From: Streptomyces sp. ISL-87
Lineage (GTDB): Bacteria; Actinomycetota; Actinomycetes; Streptomycetales; Streptomycetaceae
Length of the DNA stretch: 64,000 nt
Assembly: GCF_018614095.1 (NCBI RefSeq)
Contig: NZ_JAGGOY010000030.1
Span: forward strand, 1 to 64,000
Direction: 5' to 3'
The notes beneath the pieces were generated by a model. It saw only the letters and a program-made list of their open reading frames with translations, did no database searches and had not been told where the DNA came from. The position numbers were made by a program, and so were the translations under genes. Every line of letters begins with the position of its first letter. Position 1 is the stretch's first letter. Of this stretch, positions 48,932 to 58,238 are shown one piece after another.

Positions 48932-49924
48932 ATGTATGAGTCCTTCACGCCCAGAGTGATCAGCACCCTCCTGGCGGCGACCCTGGCGCCGTCGGCCTTG
49001 CTGCTGGCGCCCGGGAACAGCGCCTCGGCGGCGCAGGCCGGCGCGATGGCGGCCGCACCGTACGAGTACCTCGGCTGGGGCAGTCCCCAGAAGCCCACCG
49101 ACGTCATGGCTGCCACCGGCACGAAATGGTTCACCCTCGCCTTCATCCTCTCCGACGGCACCTGCGACCCGAAGTGGGACGGCACCCGGGCGCTCACCGG
49201 GGGCTCCGACGAGGCCGCCGTCAAATCCATCCGGGCCGCCGGCGGCGACATCGTTATCTCGGTCGGCGGCTGGAGCGGCGACAAGCTGGGCGAGAAGTGC
49301 ACCAGCGCGACCGCACTGGCCGGGGCGTACCAGAAGGTGATCAACGCCTACCACCTCAAGGCGCTGGACATCGACATCGAGAACACCGAGTTCGCCAGCG
49401 CCACGGTCCGCCAGCGGGTGGTCGACGCCCTCAAGATCGTCAAGACGAAGAACCCCGGCATCGTCACCTACGTGACCATGGGCACCACCCCGAGCGGCCC
49501 CGACGCCACCGGCAAGGACCTCATCAAGCGAGGTGCCGCGGCCGGCCTCGACAACGACGGCTGGGTGGTCATGCCCTTCGACTTCGGCGGGCACAGCGGA
49601 ACCATGGGCCAGGCCTCGGTCGGCGCCCTCGAAGGGCTGAAGGCGGCCGTGAAGAGCGCCTACCGGTACAACGACGACGCCGCCTACCGCCACAGTGGGG
49701 TGTCGTCCATGAACGGCAAGACCGACGAGGACGACGAGACCGTCACCCTCACGGACTTCCGGACGATCCTCTCCTACGCCCAGCGGCACCACCTCGCGCG
49801 GTTCGCGTTCTGGTCGGTCAACCGTGACCGCGCCTGCGCCACCGGTACGGACCCCGATGCCTGTAGCGGCATCTCGCAGTCCCCGTACGCCTTTACCAAG
49901 ATCGTCGTCCAGTACAAGGGCTGA
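48932..49924 (+). CDS. secreted GH18 family glycosidase (chitinase-like)
   Basis: A 330-residue exported protein. Signal peptide about 1-35. The catalytic strand is LKALDIDIENTEFA (about 145-158): the D-x-D-x-E of GH18 is present with the acid/base Glu, while the first Asp of the D-x-x-D-x-D-x-E signature is replaced by Lys. DIVISVGGWSGDKLGEKC is the SxGG strand, and FAFWSVNRDRAC the last barrel strand with Trp. It is short, with no carbohydrate-binding module. Chitinase activity is likely but the divergent signature leaves room for another GlcNAc-containing target. Confidence 0.82.
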   Translation: MYESFTPRVISTLLAATLAPSALLLAPGNSASAAQAGAMAAAPYEYLGWGSPQKPTDVMAATGTKWFTLAFILSDGTCDPKWDGTRALTGGSDEAAVKSIRAAGGDIVISVGGWSGDKLGEKCTSATALAGAYQKVINAYHLKALDIDIENTEFASATVRQRVVDALKIVKTKNPGIVTYVTMGTTPSGPDATGKDLIKRGAAAGLDNDGWVVMPFDFGGHSGTMGQASVGALEGLKAAVKSAYRYNDDAAYRHSGVSSMNGKTDEDDETVTLTDFRTILSYAQRHHLARFAFWSVNRDRACATGTDPDACSGISQSPYAFTKIVVQYKG

Positions 49925-49985
49925 GGGGGAAAGGAGAGAAAGCCGGCAGCGTCCAGTTCCAGGCGGTGATCGTCACTTCGGGGAA

Positions 49986-51134
49986 CTACCGGGTCCCGTA
50001 GGTGGCCTGCCGGTAGGTGTCGGTGATACGGGCGAGGTCTCGCGCGGTGTGGCCCTCGGCCCGGTGCATGTCCCGGTTCGCCAGCACGACGGCCGTGGTG
50101 GCGTCCCGGCGCGTGTGCTCGTAGCGCGCCAGGCCGGTCGGCACCTCGGGGGCCTCCGCCAGTTCGCGGGCGAGTACGCGGGCGTCGACGATGGCCTGGG
50201 ACGCGCCGTTGGCGCCCACCGGATACATCGGATGCGCGGCGTCACCGAGCAGGGTGACCCGGCCCCGTCCCCAGGCGGGCAGCGGATCCCGGTCGGCCAT
50301 CGGGTGTTCGATGATCTCGCCGCTGCCCGCCAGCAGACCCGGCACGTCGTACGGGCCGAATGCCCAGTCCTCGTAGTAGGGGAGGACATCCGCCAGTCGG
50401 CCGGTGCGGTTCCAGCCCGCCTCCTCCGCGAGCGGTCGTGGCTCGGACACCCGCACCTGGCAGACCCAGTTGATCCGGTTCCACCCGATCGGATACGCGA
50501 CCAGTTGCACGTCCGCCTCGCTCACGATCACCATCGAACGGCCGGTGCGGAACGGCTCGGCCTCCGTCACGCCCCGCCACATCCGAATGCCCGACCACAG
50601 CAGCGGCCCGCCGTCCGGATGCAGCCGGGCGCGGACCGCCGAGTGCAGCCCGTCCGCGCCGATCAGCGCCCCGGCCCGGGTCTCCTCGACCACCCCCGTC
50701 GCACGGTCGAGCAGGCGGGCACGGACGGTGGTGCCGGCTTCCTCGAAGCCGACCAGACGCGTTCCGGCGCGTACCGCACCGGCGCCCAGCCGTTCGCGGA
50801 CCGCCGCGAGGAGCAGCAGCTGGAGTTCCCCGCGGTGGACGGAGTACTGCGGCCAGTGATGGCCCGCCGCCAGCCCGCGCGGCTCGGCGAACATCTCGTT
50901 GCCGAACCGGTCGCAGTACACGTTCTCGGCGGTGGCCACGCCGATCGCGGCCAGCGCGTCACCGAGGCCGAGCTCGGTCAGCTCCCGTACCGCATGCGGC
51001 AGCAGATTGATGCCGAGACCGAGCGGCCGTATCTCCCGGGCGCTTTCCACCACGACCGCGTCGATTCCGGCGGCGTGCAGGCTCAGTGCGGCAGTCAGCC
51101 CGCCGATGCCCGCCCCGGCGATGAGCACCGTCAT
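49986..51134 (-). CDS. FAD-dependent aromatic-type monooxygenase
   Basis: A 382-residue flavoprotein hydroxylase. The FAD dinucleotide motif is MTVLIAGAGIGGLTAALSLH; the second FAD signature is VTLLGDAAHPMYPVGANGAS (about 282-301) with GADGLHSAVRARL between them. This is the p-hydroxybenzoate-hydroxylase/UbiH group. It overlaps the upstream SnoaL-like gene by 4 bases (ATGA, 51131-51134), and a LysR gene diverges from the pair, the usual arrangement for an inducible catabolic or tailoring step. Confidence 0.9.
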   Translation of the reverse strand: MTVLIAGAGIGGLTAALSLHAAGIDAVVVESAREIRPLGLGINLLPHAVRELTELGLGDALAAIGVATAENVYCDRFGNEMFAEPRGLAAGHHWPQYSVHRGELQLLLLAAVRERLGAGAVRAGTRLVGFEEAGTTVRARLLDRATGVVEETRAGALIGADGLHSAVRARLHPDGGPLLWSGIRMWRGVTEAEPFRTGRSMVIVSEADVQLVAYPIGWNRINWVCQVRVSEPRPLAEEAGWNRTGRLADVLPYYEDWAFGPYDVPGLLAGSGEIIEHPMADRDPLPAWGRGRVTLLGDAAHPMYPVGANGASQAIVDARVLARELAEAPEVPTGLARYEHTRRDATTAVVLANRDMHRAEGHTARDLARITDTYRQATYGTR

Positions 51135-51499
51135 CGTGCGGCCGGGATCTCGGGCCGGTCGATGATCCGCAGCCAGGTTCCGTCCGGCTGGCGGCGCGCG
51201 ACCTGCACCCGGCCGCCCGTTCCGTCGGCGTCCCGTGTCGAGGTGAGGGCGAGGTCCCCGTGGCGGACCGTCGGCAGGGGTTCCTCGAACGGGAACGGCA
51301 GCGGGGCGTGGTCGAGCATCCGCTCGCACACGGCGCGGATCGCATCCCGGCCGACCGTCGACGCCCCCGCCGGGTAGGCGAGTACCGCATCGGGCGCGTA
51401 GAGCTCCGCCAGCCCCTCGGCGTCACGGGCGTTGGCGCGCTCCACGAACAAGCGGGCCAAGTCCTCGGGGGAGGTGGCACGTTCACGGGTATTCGTCAT
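51131..51499 (-). CDS. SnoaL/NTF2-like protein
   Basis: A 122-residue alpha+beta barrel protein. PEDLARLFVERANARDAEGL then AELYAPDAVLAYPAGASTVG is the standard NTF2-like opening, ending WLRIIDRPEIP. Members are small-molecule isomerases, hydrolases or hydroxylase partners. It is coupled by a 4-base overlap with the monooxygenase downstream, so it may act on the same substrate. Confidence 0.82.
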   Translation of the reverse strand: MTNTRERATSPEDLARLFVERANARDAEGLAELYAPDAVLAYPAGASTVGRDAIRAVCERMLDHAPLPFPFEEPLPTVRHGDLALTSTRDADGTGGRVQVARRQPDGTWLRIIDRPEIPAAR

Positions 51500-51595
51500 G
51501 GTCGACTCCTTGGCTCTTGTCTCCTGCCCCCACTCTGAGACGACGGGATCCAGAAGTCCAAGAGCTGGTAAGTCTGGTTGCTAGAATCAGCAGTT

Positions 51596-52498
51596 ATGGA
51601 ACTGCGGCAGCTTGAGTACTTCGTGACCGTGGCCGAGGAGCGGAACTTCACGAGGGCCGCCGAGAAACTGCATGTCGCCCAGCCCGGCGTCAGCGCGCAG
51701 ATCCGCCGCCTGGAGCGCGAGTTCGGCCAGGAGTTGCTGGACCGCTCCCACCGCTCGGTACGGCTGACCGAGGCGGGCGCGGCCGTCCTTCCCTACGCGC
51801 GCGCCGCGCTCGCCGCAGCGGAAGGCGCCCGGCTCGCCGTCGACGAGCTGACCGGACTCCTGCGGGGGCGGGTCGCCGTCGGCACCGTGACCTCGCACAA
51901 CGTCGACCTGCCCGGAGTGCTGGCGGGATTCCACGAGGAGCATCCGGCGGTCGAGATCACGCTGGCCGAGGCGAACACCGATCAACTGCTCGACGACCTG
52001 CGCACGGGGCGGCTCGACGCGGCGATCGTCAGCGTGGGCGACACCGGCGACACCACCTTGGCCGGCATCGAGATCCACGTGGTCGAGGACCAGCCGATCG
52101 TCGCCGCGGTCAGCCACGACCACGAACTCGCCGTCCACTCCGTCATCTCGCTCGACACACTCCGCGGCCGCGCACTGATCAGCCTGCCGCGGGGCACGGG
52201 CCTGCGCACCCGGCTCGAAGAGGCGTGCGCGGACGCCGGCTTCGCGCCGTACATCGCCTTCGAGGCCGGCGACCCCGCGGTCCTCGCCCAACTCGCCGCC
52301 CGTGGCCTGGGCGCGGCCATCCTGCCCGGCGCGTTCGCCGAGGCGCGGTCGGATCAGCTGGCGACGATCAGGATCAACCGGCCGGCGCTGCGCGGCCGCC
52401 TGGCCCTCGCCTGGCGGACCGACGGCCCGAGCAACCCGGCCGGCCGCGTCCTGATCAGCCGGGCCCGCGCCGCGCTCGCGCAGGCCACTCGGCCCTGA
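51596..52498 (+). CDS. LysR family transcriptional regulator
   Basis: A 300-residue LysR protein. MELRQLEYFVTVAEERNFTR then AAEKLHVAQPGVSAQIRRLE is the winged helix-turn-helix; the effector-binding domain runs about 90-295. The ATG at 51596 gives the family start. It diverges from the SnoaL/monooxygenase pair across 96 bases and probably activates it in response to the substrate. Confidence 0.92.
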   Translation: MELRQLEYFVTVAEERNFTRAAEKLHVAQPGVSAQIRRLEREFGQELLDRSHRSVRLTEAGAAVLPYARAALAAAEGARLAVDELTGLLRGRVAVGTVTSHNVDLPGVLAGFHEEHPAVEITLAEANTDQLLDDLRTGRLDAAIVSVGDTGDTTLAGIEIHVVEDQPIVAAVSHDHELAVHSVISLDTLRGRALISLPRGTGLRTRLEEACADAGFAPYIAFEAGDPAVLAQLAARGLGAAILPGAFAEARSDQLATIRINRPALRGRLALAWRTDGPSNPAGRVLISRARAALAQATRP

Positions 52499-52535
52499 TC
52501 GCCGGGGCACACCGTGATGCGGCGGCAGGACGGTC

Positions 52536-52562
52536 CGTACGGTTCGTACGGTTCGTACGGTT
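52536..52562. repeat. three tandem copies of CGTACGGTT
   Basis: A 9-bp unit, CGTACGGTT, is repeated three times exactly just before the end of the convergent membrane-protein gene. In the gap between convergent genes it may mark replication slippage. Confidence 0.7.
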
Positions 52563-52564
52563 CG

Positions 52565-53194
52565 TCAGCGAGGTGCCTTCGGGCCCTCTCCGGCGACGGT
52601 GTTGCCGGTGACCGTGCCGTCGTCGCCCGCCAGGGTCACCGCATGCCGGACCCCGTCGGAACCGAGAACTACGGCCCGCCAAGCGCTGCCGCCACCCTCC
52701 TGAACGATCACGCGCAGCGATTCGACCTTTCCGCCGGGCACCGCACCCGCGGCCTTTTCCACGGCCTGCCCGGCCGACAGCTCCGGAAGCGGCGCGGGGG
52801 CCCGCATGGCCCCTCCCGGGAAGGAGCCCGGTCCCTTCCCGGCCCGCTCCTTCTCGCCGGCGGCCCGCTCACCGAGCTTCTCCTTCAGCCCGAAATGACC
52901 GGGCGCCGGCTTCACCGCGCCGGCGGGCCCCCGGTCCTCGGCGAAGAATCTGCCCTCGATGTGCCGGACGTGCTCCCCGTGGTGGTGCTCCGCCACCGCC
53001 ACGGCCGCGACCCCACCGCTGACGACGAGCGCCGCCGCCCCGAGGGCCACCCAACGCGTACGCCCCTCGCGGGTCAGCCGGACGAGCCGGCTGCTGCGCC
53101 CCGCCGCCGTAACCGTCGTCGTCTCGGCCTTCGCCTCGTCCGGGCCCGCGGCGAGCTCGGGGAGCTCGGGCGGCTGGGGACTGGACTGAGTCAT
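52565..53194 (-). CDS. membrane-anchored PepSY-like protein
   Basis: A 209-residue protein: cytoplasmic N-terminus (about 1-48), one membrane helix VALGAAALVVSGGVAAVAVA (about 49-68), then an extracytoplasmic part with a His-rich start (EHHHGEHVRHIEG) and a C-terminal PepSY-like module (AGQAVEKAAGAVPGGKVESL to WRAVVLGSDGVRHAVTLAGD). GAGGAG precedes the ATG. It diverges from an OmpR-type two-component system; such pairs are common, with the membrane protein as regulon member or signal-modulating partner. Confidence 0.75.
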   Translation of the reverse strand: MTQSSPQPPELPELAAGPDEAKAETTTVTAAGRSSRLVRLTREGRTRWVALGAAALVVSGGVAAVAVAEHHHGEHVRHIEGRFFAEDRGPAGAVKPAPGHFGLKEKLGERAAGEKERAGKGPGSFPGGAMRAPAPLPELSAGQAVEKAAGAVPGGKVESLRVIVQEGGGSAWRAVVLGSDGVRHAVTLAGDDGTVTGNTVAGEGPKAPR

Positions 53195-53256
53195 GTGGTT
53201 GCTCCTCGCATTTCTCCGGGCACTCTGCCCGCCCGGCAGATCATGCGAGTCGGATG

Positions 53257-53293
53257 CTGAAGCCTCGCTGAAGCCACCTGAAGACCCCTTCAG
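53257..53293. promoter_or_regulatory. CTGAAG direct repeats in a divergent promoter
   Basis: CTGAAG occurs at 53257, 53268 and 53278 (11- and 10-base steps) and inverted as CTTCAG at 53288. Helically phased hexamer direct repeats are the typical site of OmpR-family response regulators. The array lies between the PepSY-like gene and the response regulator gene and could control both. Confidence 0.6.
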
Positions 53294-53327
53294 CAACCCG
53301 GCGCGGCGACCTGAGAACCTTGACCCC

Positions 53328-54005
53328 ATGCGCGTACTGGTGGTCGAGGACGAGCGGCGACTGGCCGCGGCTCTGCAGCGTGGGCTGCAAGCCGAAGGCT
53401 TCACGGTGGACGTCGCCCACGACGGGCCGCAGGGCTTGTGGCTGGCCTGCGAGCACGACTACGACGCCATCGTGCTCGACATCATGCTGCCCGGCCTCAA
53501 CGGCTACCGTGTCTGCGCCCGGCTCCGCGCGGCCGGATGTGAGTCGGGGATCTTGATGCTCACCGCGAAGGACGGTGAGTACGACGAGGCGGAAGCCCTC
53601 GACACCGGTGCGGACGACTTCCTCTCCAAGCCCTTCTCCTACGTCGTCCTGGTCGCCCGGCTGCGCGCCCTCATCCGGCGCACCGGCCGCCGCAGCCCGC
53701 AGATCATGGAGTTCGGCGATCTCGTCGTCGATCCGGCCGGGCAGCGCTGCACCCGCGGCGGGACCGAAGCCCGGCTGACCTCGCGTGAATTCGCCGTCCT
53801 CGTGTACCTGGCCCGCCGGGCCGGGGAAGTCGTACCGAAGCGGGAGATACTGGACAACGTCTGGGATGCCGCGTACGAAGGCGACCTGAACGTCGTGGAG
53901 GTCCACGTCAGCGCACTGCGCCGGAAGATCGACACGCCGTTCGGGCGGGCCGCGGTCGAGACCGTACGCGGCGCGGGCTACCGGCTGGCGGCCGACGGTG
54001 GCTGA
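53328..54005 (+). CDS. OmpR family response regulator
   Basis: A 225-residue regulator. The receiver domain (about 1-115) has the acidic pair in VVEDERR, the phospho-Asp in AIVLDIMLPGLNGY (about residue 51) and Lys in DDFLSKPFSYVVL (about 102). The C-terminal winged helix (about 128-222) shows RLTSREFAVLVYLARRAGEV and NVVEVHVSALRRKID. The next gene, its sensor kinase, overlaps it. Probably autoregulated through the phased CTGAAG repeats upstream. Confidence 0.94.
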   Translation: MRVLVVEDERRLAAALQRGLQAEGFTVDVAHDGPQGLWLACEHDYDAIVLDIMLPGLNGYRVCARLRAAGCESGILMLTAKDGEYDEAEALDTGADDFLSKPFSYVVLVARLRALIRRTGRRSPQIMEFGDLVVDPAGQRCTRGGTEARLTSREFAVLVYLARRAGEVVPKREILDNVWDAAYEGDLNVVEVHVSALRRKIDTPFGRAAVETVRGAGYRLAADGG

Positions 54006-55530
54006 AGCGACGGAAGCGCCTGAACCGACGCAAGCACCCGACCCGACGGGAGCGCCTGAACCGACGCAAGCGCCCGAGGCGCATGGCGGCCGGGACCGCC
54101 GCAGCCCGGCCCCGCTCCGAACCCCGCTCCGAACCCCGCGTCGCATCCCCGCCCGGATCCGGGACCTGACGCAGCGCCTACGCCCCCGCTCGGTCCGCGC
54201 CCGGGCCACCCTCGGAGCCGCCACCGTGGTCGCGCTCGCCCTCGGCGCCGCCTCCTTCGCCCTGCTCGGCACCTTGGACGGCAACCTGCTGCGCAACGCC
54301 CAGAGCGACGCCGAACGCCAAGCCCTCGCCACCGCCGGACTGGCGGCCGCCGGGCGGCTCGACCCCCTACTGCCGCCGGCCCCCGGCACGGACTTCCTCC
54401 AGGTCGTCGACGCCAGGGGCCGCGTCCTGGCGGCCAGCCCCAATCTCGCCGGCCTCCCGGCCCTCGCCCCGAGCCGCCCGGGCAAACCCGGCACGGTCCG
54501 CGGCACCTGGAAGGGCAGCCCGGCGCGTGGCGATCACCGCCATCGTGTCGTGACGGTCACCACGGTCACCGGGGGCGGACTCGTCACCGTCTACGCGGGA
54601 ACCTCGCTCAGGGACGCCGATGCCGCCGACGAGATCATCACGGCCGCGCTGGTCATCGTGGTACCACTGCTCGTCCTCACCGTGGCCCTGGTCACCTGGC
54701 GGGTGACGGGCTGGGCGCTGCGCCCCGTCGAGGCGATCCGCGCCGAGGTCGCCGAGATCAGCGACCGCGATCTGCACCGCCGCGTGCCCGTTCCGCACAG
54801 CCAGGACGAGATAGCCCGGCTGGCCGTTACGATGAACGCCACCCTGGACCGGCTGGAAGCCTCCGGAATCCGCCAGCGTCAGTTCATCGCCGACGCCTCC
54901 CACGAACTGCGCAGCCCGATCACGGTGCTCCGCACCCAGCTTGAGGTCGCCCAGGCCCACCCCGACCCGGCCCTGTGGGGCGAGCTGGTCACCGGAGCCC
55001 TGGAAGACACCGTACGGCTCCAGGATCTCGCCGCCGACCTGCTCCTGCTGGCCCGCCTCGACACCGCCGGGCCGGCTCCCGCCGTCGTCGTCGACCTCAC
55101 GGGCGTCGCCCAGGAGGCTGCCCGGCCGCGCCGGCACGACCGCGTCCCCGTCCACACGGAGATCGCTCCCGAGGTGACGGTACGCGGCAGCACGCTCTGG
55201 CTCTCCCGGCTCGTGACCAACCTGCTGGACAACGCGCAGAGGCACGCCGAAAACCGGGTCCTGCTCGCCCTCGGAGTCGACCGGGTCCACGGCGCGGCCG
55301 TGCTGGAAGTCTCCGACGACGGGCCGGGCATTCCGGCTGCGGACCGGGACCGGGTCTTCGAACGGTTCACCCGCCTCGACGACGCCCGCAGCCGCGACGA
55401 GGGAGGCACGGGCCTGGGTCTGGCCATCGCCCGTGACATCGCCACCCGCCTGGGTGGGTCCCTCTCCGTCGAGGACTCGCCGGCCGGCGCCCGTCTGGTG
55501 GCCAGACTCCCGCTGGACGCCCGTCCCTGA
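53998..55530 (+). CDS. two-component sensor histidine kinase
   Basis: A 510-residue membrane kinase starting at GTG 53998, overlapping the regulator's end by 8 bases. A Pro-rich N-terminus with repeated EPTQAP precedes TM1 (about 74-98), an extracytoplasmic sensor part (about 100-205), TM2 (about 213-238) and a HAMP region. The phospho-acceptor is in IADASHELRSPITVLRTQLE (His about 302); the N box is LVTNLLDNAQRHAEN and the G boxes are DDGPGIPAADRDRVFERFTR and GGTGLGLAIARDIA. It senses an envelope signal. Confidence 0.94.
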   Translation: MAEATEAPEPTQAPDPTGAPEPTQAPEAHGGRDRRSPAPLRTPLRTPRRIPARIRDLTQRLRPRSVRARATLGAATVVALALGAASFALLGTLDGNLLRNAQSDAERQALATAGLAAAGRLDPLLPPAPGTDFLQVVDARGRVLAASPNLAGLPALAPSRPGKPGTVRGTWKGSPARGDHRHRVVTVTTVTGGGLVTVYAGTSLRDADAADEIITAALVIVVPLLVLTVALVTWRVTGWALRPVEAIRAEVAEISDRDLHRRVPVPHSQDEIARLAVTMNATLDRLEASGIRQRQFIADASHELRSPITVLRTQLEVAQAHPDPALWGELVTGALEDTVRLQDLAADLLLLARLDTAGPAPAVVVDLTGVAQEAARPRRHDRVPVHTEIAPEVTVRGSTLWLSRLVTNLLDNAQRHAENRVLLALGVDRVHGAAVLEVSDDGPGIPAADRDRVFERFTRLDDARSRDEGGTGLGLAIARDIATRLGGSLSVEDSPAGARLVARLPLDARP

Positions 55531-55548
55531 TCCTGCCTGCCGCGTGTG

Positions 55549-55740
55549 TCAGTCCTGCCATACGAGGACGGCGTGCCCCTCGCGCACCGTTCCCGCGAAG
55601 AACTCGGCCAGTCCCTCGTACAGGTGCCGCGCCCAGGTGAGGGACTTGGCGGCATCCCAGCCGTGGGGGCACAACTGCGCCTCGGCCAGCTCGCGGTGGT
55701 CGGCGTGCTCGGCGAGCCCGTCGTAGGGGATCCTGCCTGA
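55549..55740 (-). pseudogene. C-terminal fragment of an unidentified protein
   Basis: The minus-strand frame SGRIPYDGLAEHADHRELAE then AQLCPHGWDAAKSLTWARHL and YEGLAEFFAGTVREGHAVLV ends WQD-stop at 55549. It reads like real protein, but upstream of it there is no start codon in frame before the diverging phosphatase gene. I treat it as a truncated relic; family unknown. Confidence 0.35.
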
Positions 55741-55850
55741 CCCGCTCCAGCTCCCGCGCCGCGCTGCCGAGGGTCTGGGCGCCGCCTCCGAGGCCGCCGT
55801 CGCGGGCTCCCGGGCCAGCGGGCGGAGCGGAGTGGAGAGACCATGGTCAG

Positions 55851-58046
55851 GTGCGAAACGTACCCGTGCGAGACCAGGCGGCCGACCACCGGCTGCTGGG
55901 GGAGGCGCTGGTCAGAGCCTGCGGTGACACGGGGGCGTCCATCGGCATGATCTACCTGCCCGACTCCGCGCGGAGGGTTCTGCACCTGACGCTGACCGTG
56001 GGTGTGTCCCGCGAGTTCGCGGCCCCATGGTCACGCGTCGGCCTGGACGACCCCATTCCGGTCGCGGACGCGGTCCGTGAGCAGCGGTTCGTCTGGCTGG
56101 GCGGCCAGGAGGACACGGCCCGGCGCTACCCGCGGCTCGGGCTGGTCCTGCCCTACGGCTTCGCCCTCGGCGCGGCTCCGCTCGACACTGCTCCGGGCGA
56201 CATGCCTCCGCTCGACACGGCTCCAGGCGACACCGCCGCCGCCGACCGCGCGGCGTCGACAGGGGCCGGTCTGGTGCTCCTGTGGCCGGGCTCGCACGAG
56301 CCCCACCTCAGCGAGCAGGAACGGCAAGCGGTGGAGTCGGGGTGCCGGCGCCTCGCGGACATCCTGCGCCGAGCCGCCGACGACGGGCAGCCCATCCAGC
56401 CTGCCGCCCTCCCCGTGGTCCTGCAACCGCTCCCTCCTCCTACGCCCGGACCGGCCGAGGCGGCGGCCGCCATGGCCTTCATCCGGCGCCTACCGGGCGG
56501 TAACTGCGCGCTGGACCTGAACGGGAAGATCACGTTCATCACCCAGGAAGCGGCGGACCTGCTCGGCGCGCCCCTCTCGGACCTCTTGGGCTCCCTCCCC
56601 TGGGAAGCGCTGCCCTGGATGGACACCCCGACCATCGAGGACCACTACCGGGCCTCCGTGATCAGCCGCCTGCCCCGGACCTTCGTCACCACGCCCCCCT
56701 CCGGGCACAGCCTGCGCTTCGCCCTCTACCCGGACGACACCGGCATCAGTGTCCGGATCACCTCGGGAACCGACGAGCCCGCCTCCCCACCGCCCTCCCC
56801 GTCGACCCCCACCGCCGCGCCCAGCCGGGCCGCCGCCCTCTACCACCTCATGCACCTGGCGGCCACCCTCACCGAGGCCGCCCACGCCCAGGACGTGGTC
56901 GAGCAGGCCGCCGACCAGCTCGTCCCGGCCCTCGGAGCACAAGCCATGGCCCTGATGGTCGAGGACGAGCGGCGCCTGCGCATCGTCGGCTACCGCGGAT
57001 ACCCGGCCGAACTCATGGCGCGCTATGACGGCGAACCCGTCACCTCCGAAACCGCCACCACCCACGTGCTGCGCACCGGCACGCCGCTGTTCTTCGGGGA
57101 CGCGGGAGCGCTCCTGGCCGCCTACCCCTCGGTGGTGATCGAGGACGGGATGGCCGCCTGGGCCTTCCTGCCTCTGATCGCCTCCAGCCGGCCCGTCGGC
57201 TCCCTCGTCCTCGCCTACGCCCGCCCCCGCCACTTCGCGCCGGGCGAGCGCGCCGTCCTGACATCGATCGCCGGCCTCATCGCCCAGGCCCTGGACCGAG
57301 CCCGGCTCTACGACTCCGTGCACCACCTCGCACACAGCCTGCAGACCAGCCTCCTGCCCCACGCCCTGCCACACGTCCCGCACCTCGAAGTGGCCGCCCG
57401 CTACCTGCCCGCGGCGCAAGGCCTCGACATCGGCGGTGACTTCTACGACCTCATCCGCATCGACGACACCACCGTCGCCGCCGTCATCGGCGACGTCCAG
57501 GGCCACAACGTCAACGCCGCCGTCCTCATGGGACAGGTCCGCACCGCCGTCCACGCCACCGCCGGGGCGCCACCGGCAGAAGTCCTCGCCCGCACCAACA
57601 GACTGCTGACCGACCTCGAGCCGGGACTGTTCACCAGCTGCCTGTACGCGCACATCGATCTGGCCCGCCACACCGCCTGCCTGGCCACCGCCGGCCACCC
57701 ACCACCCCTGCTGCGCCACGGTGACGGGACGACCGACATCCTCGACCTGCCGCCCGGTCTCCTGCTGGGCATCGACCCCGACGCCGGCTATACCGCGACC
57801 GAATTCGCCTTCGGCCCGCCCTCCCTCCTCGCCCTCTACACGGACGGCCTCGTCGAAACCCCGGGGCAGGACATCGACGAGGCCATCGGCGAAGCCGCCG
57901 CCCGCATCACCCGAGCCCCCCACCGGCAGCCTCTCGGCCTCCTGGCGGACGACCTGATCCACCACGCCCGGCACGCGGCACCCCGAACCGACGACATCGC
58001 CCTCCTCCTGCTGCGCTCCCGCGAACCCGGCATGCCCTCCGGCTGA
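55851..58046 (+). CDS. GAF/PAS-containing SpoIIE family protein phosphatase
   Basis: A 731-residue multidomain regulator. N-terminal GAF-like region (about 10-160) with an internal duplicate APLDTAPGD/PPLDTAPGD, a PAS domain (about 205-305; NCALDLNGKITFITQEAADL), a second GAF domain (about 330-475), then a PP2C/SpoIIE domain (about 490-725). The phosphatase signatures are GLDIGGDFYDLIRID with VAAVIGDVQGHN, LYTDGLVETPGQDID and RTDDIALLLLR, all metal-binding Asp residues present. It probably dephosphorylates a STAS anti-sigma antagonist. GTG 55851 is the only in-frame start near GGAGAG. Confidence 0.92.
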   Translation: MRNVPVRDQAADHRLLGEALVRACGDTGASIGMIYLPDSARRVLHLTLTVGVSREFAAPWSRVGLDDPIPVADAVREQRFVWLGGQEDTARRYPRLGLVLPYGFALGAAPLDTAPGDMPPLDTAPGDTAAADRAASTGAGLVLLWPGSHEPHLSEQERQAVESGCRRLADILRRAADDGQPIQPAALPVVLQPLPPPTPGPAEAAAAMAFIRRLPGGNCALDLNGKITFITQEAADLLGAPLSDLLGSLPWEALPWMDTPTIEDHYRASVISRLPRTFVTTPPSGHSLRFALYPDDTGISVRITSGTDEPASPPPSPSTPTAAPSRAAALYHLMHLAATLTEAAHAQDVVEQAADQLVPALGAQAMALMVEDERRLRIVGYRGYPAELMARYDGEPVTSETATTHVLRTGTPLFFGDAGALLAAYPSVVIEDGMAAWAFLPLIASSRPVGSLVLAYARPRHFAPGERAVLTSIAGLIAQALDRARLYDSVHHLAHSLQTSLLPHALPHVPHLEVAARYLPAAQGLDIGGDFYDLIRIDDTTVAAVIGDVQGHNVNAAVLMGQVRTAVHATAGAPPAEVLARTNRLLTDLEPGLFTSCLYAHIDLARHTACLATAGHPPPLLRHGDGTTDILDLPPGLLLGIDPDAGYTATEFAFGPPSLLALYTDGLVETPGQDIDEAIGEAAARITRAPHRQPLGLLADDLIHHARHAAPRTDDIALLLLRSREPGMPSG

Positions 58047-58238
58047 ATCAGCCGCGCGGGCGAACGTAGACCGGTCCGTGGCGGGCTTGTTCCGCGACGA
58101 CGCCCACGGCTTCATGTGCGCCTGGCACTACGTCAACCACTACCTACGACAACCGCTGAGAGCCACCGGCGTCATGACGGTCCGCGGCGCCCGGCCTCGG
58201 CCGGGCGCCCAGGTGCCGCTCGCGGCACGCCGTATCAG

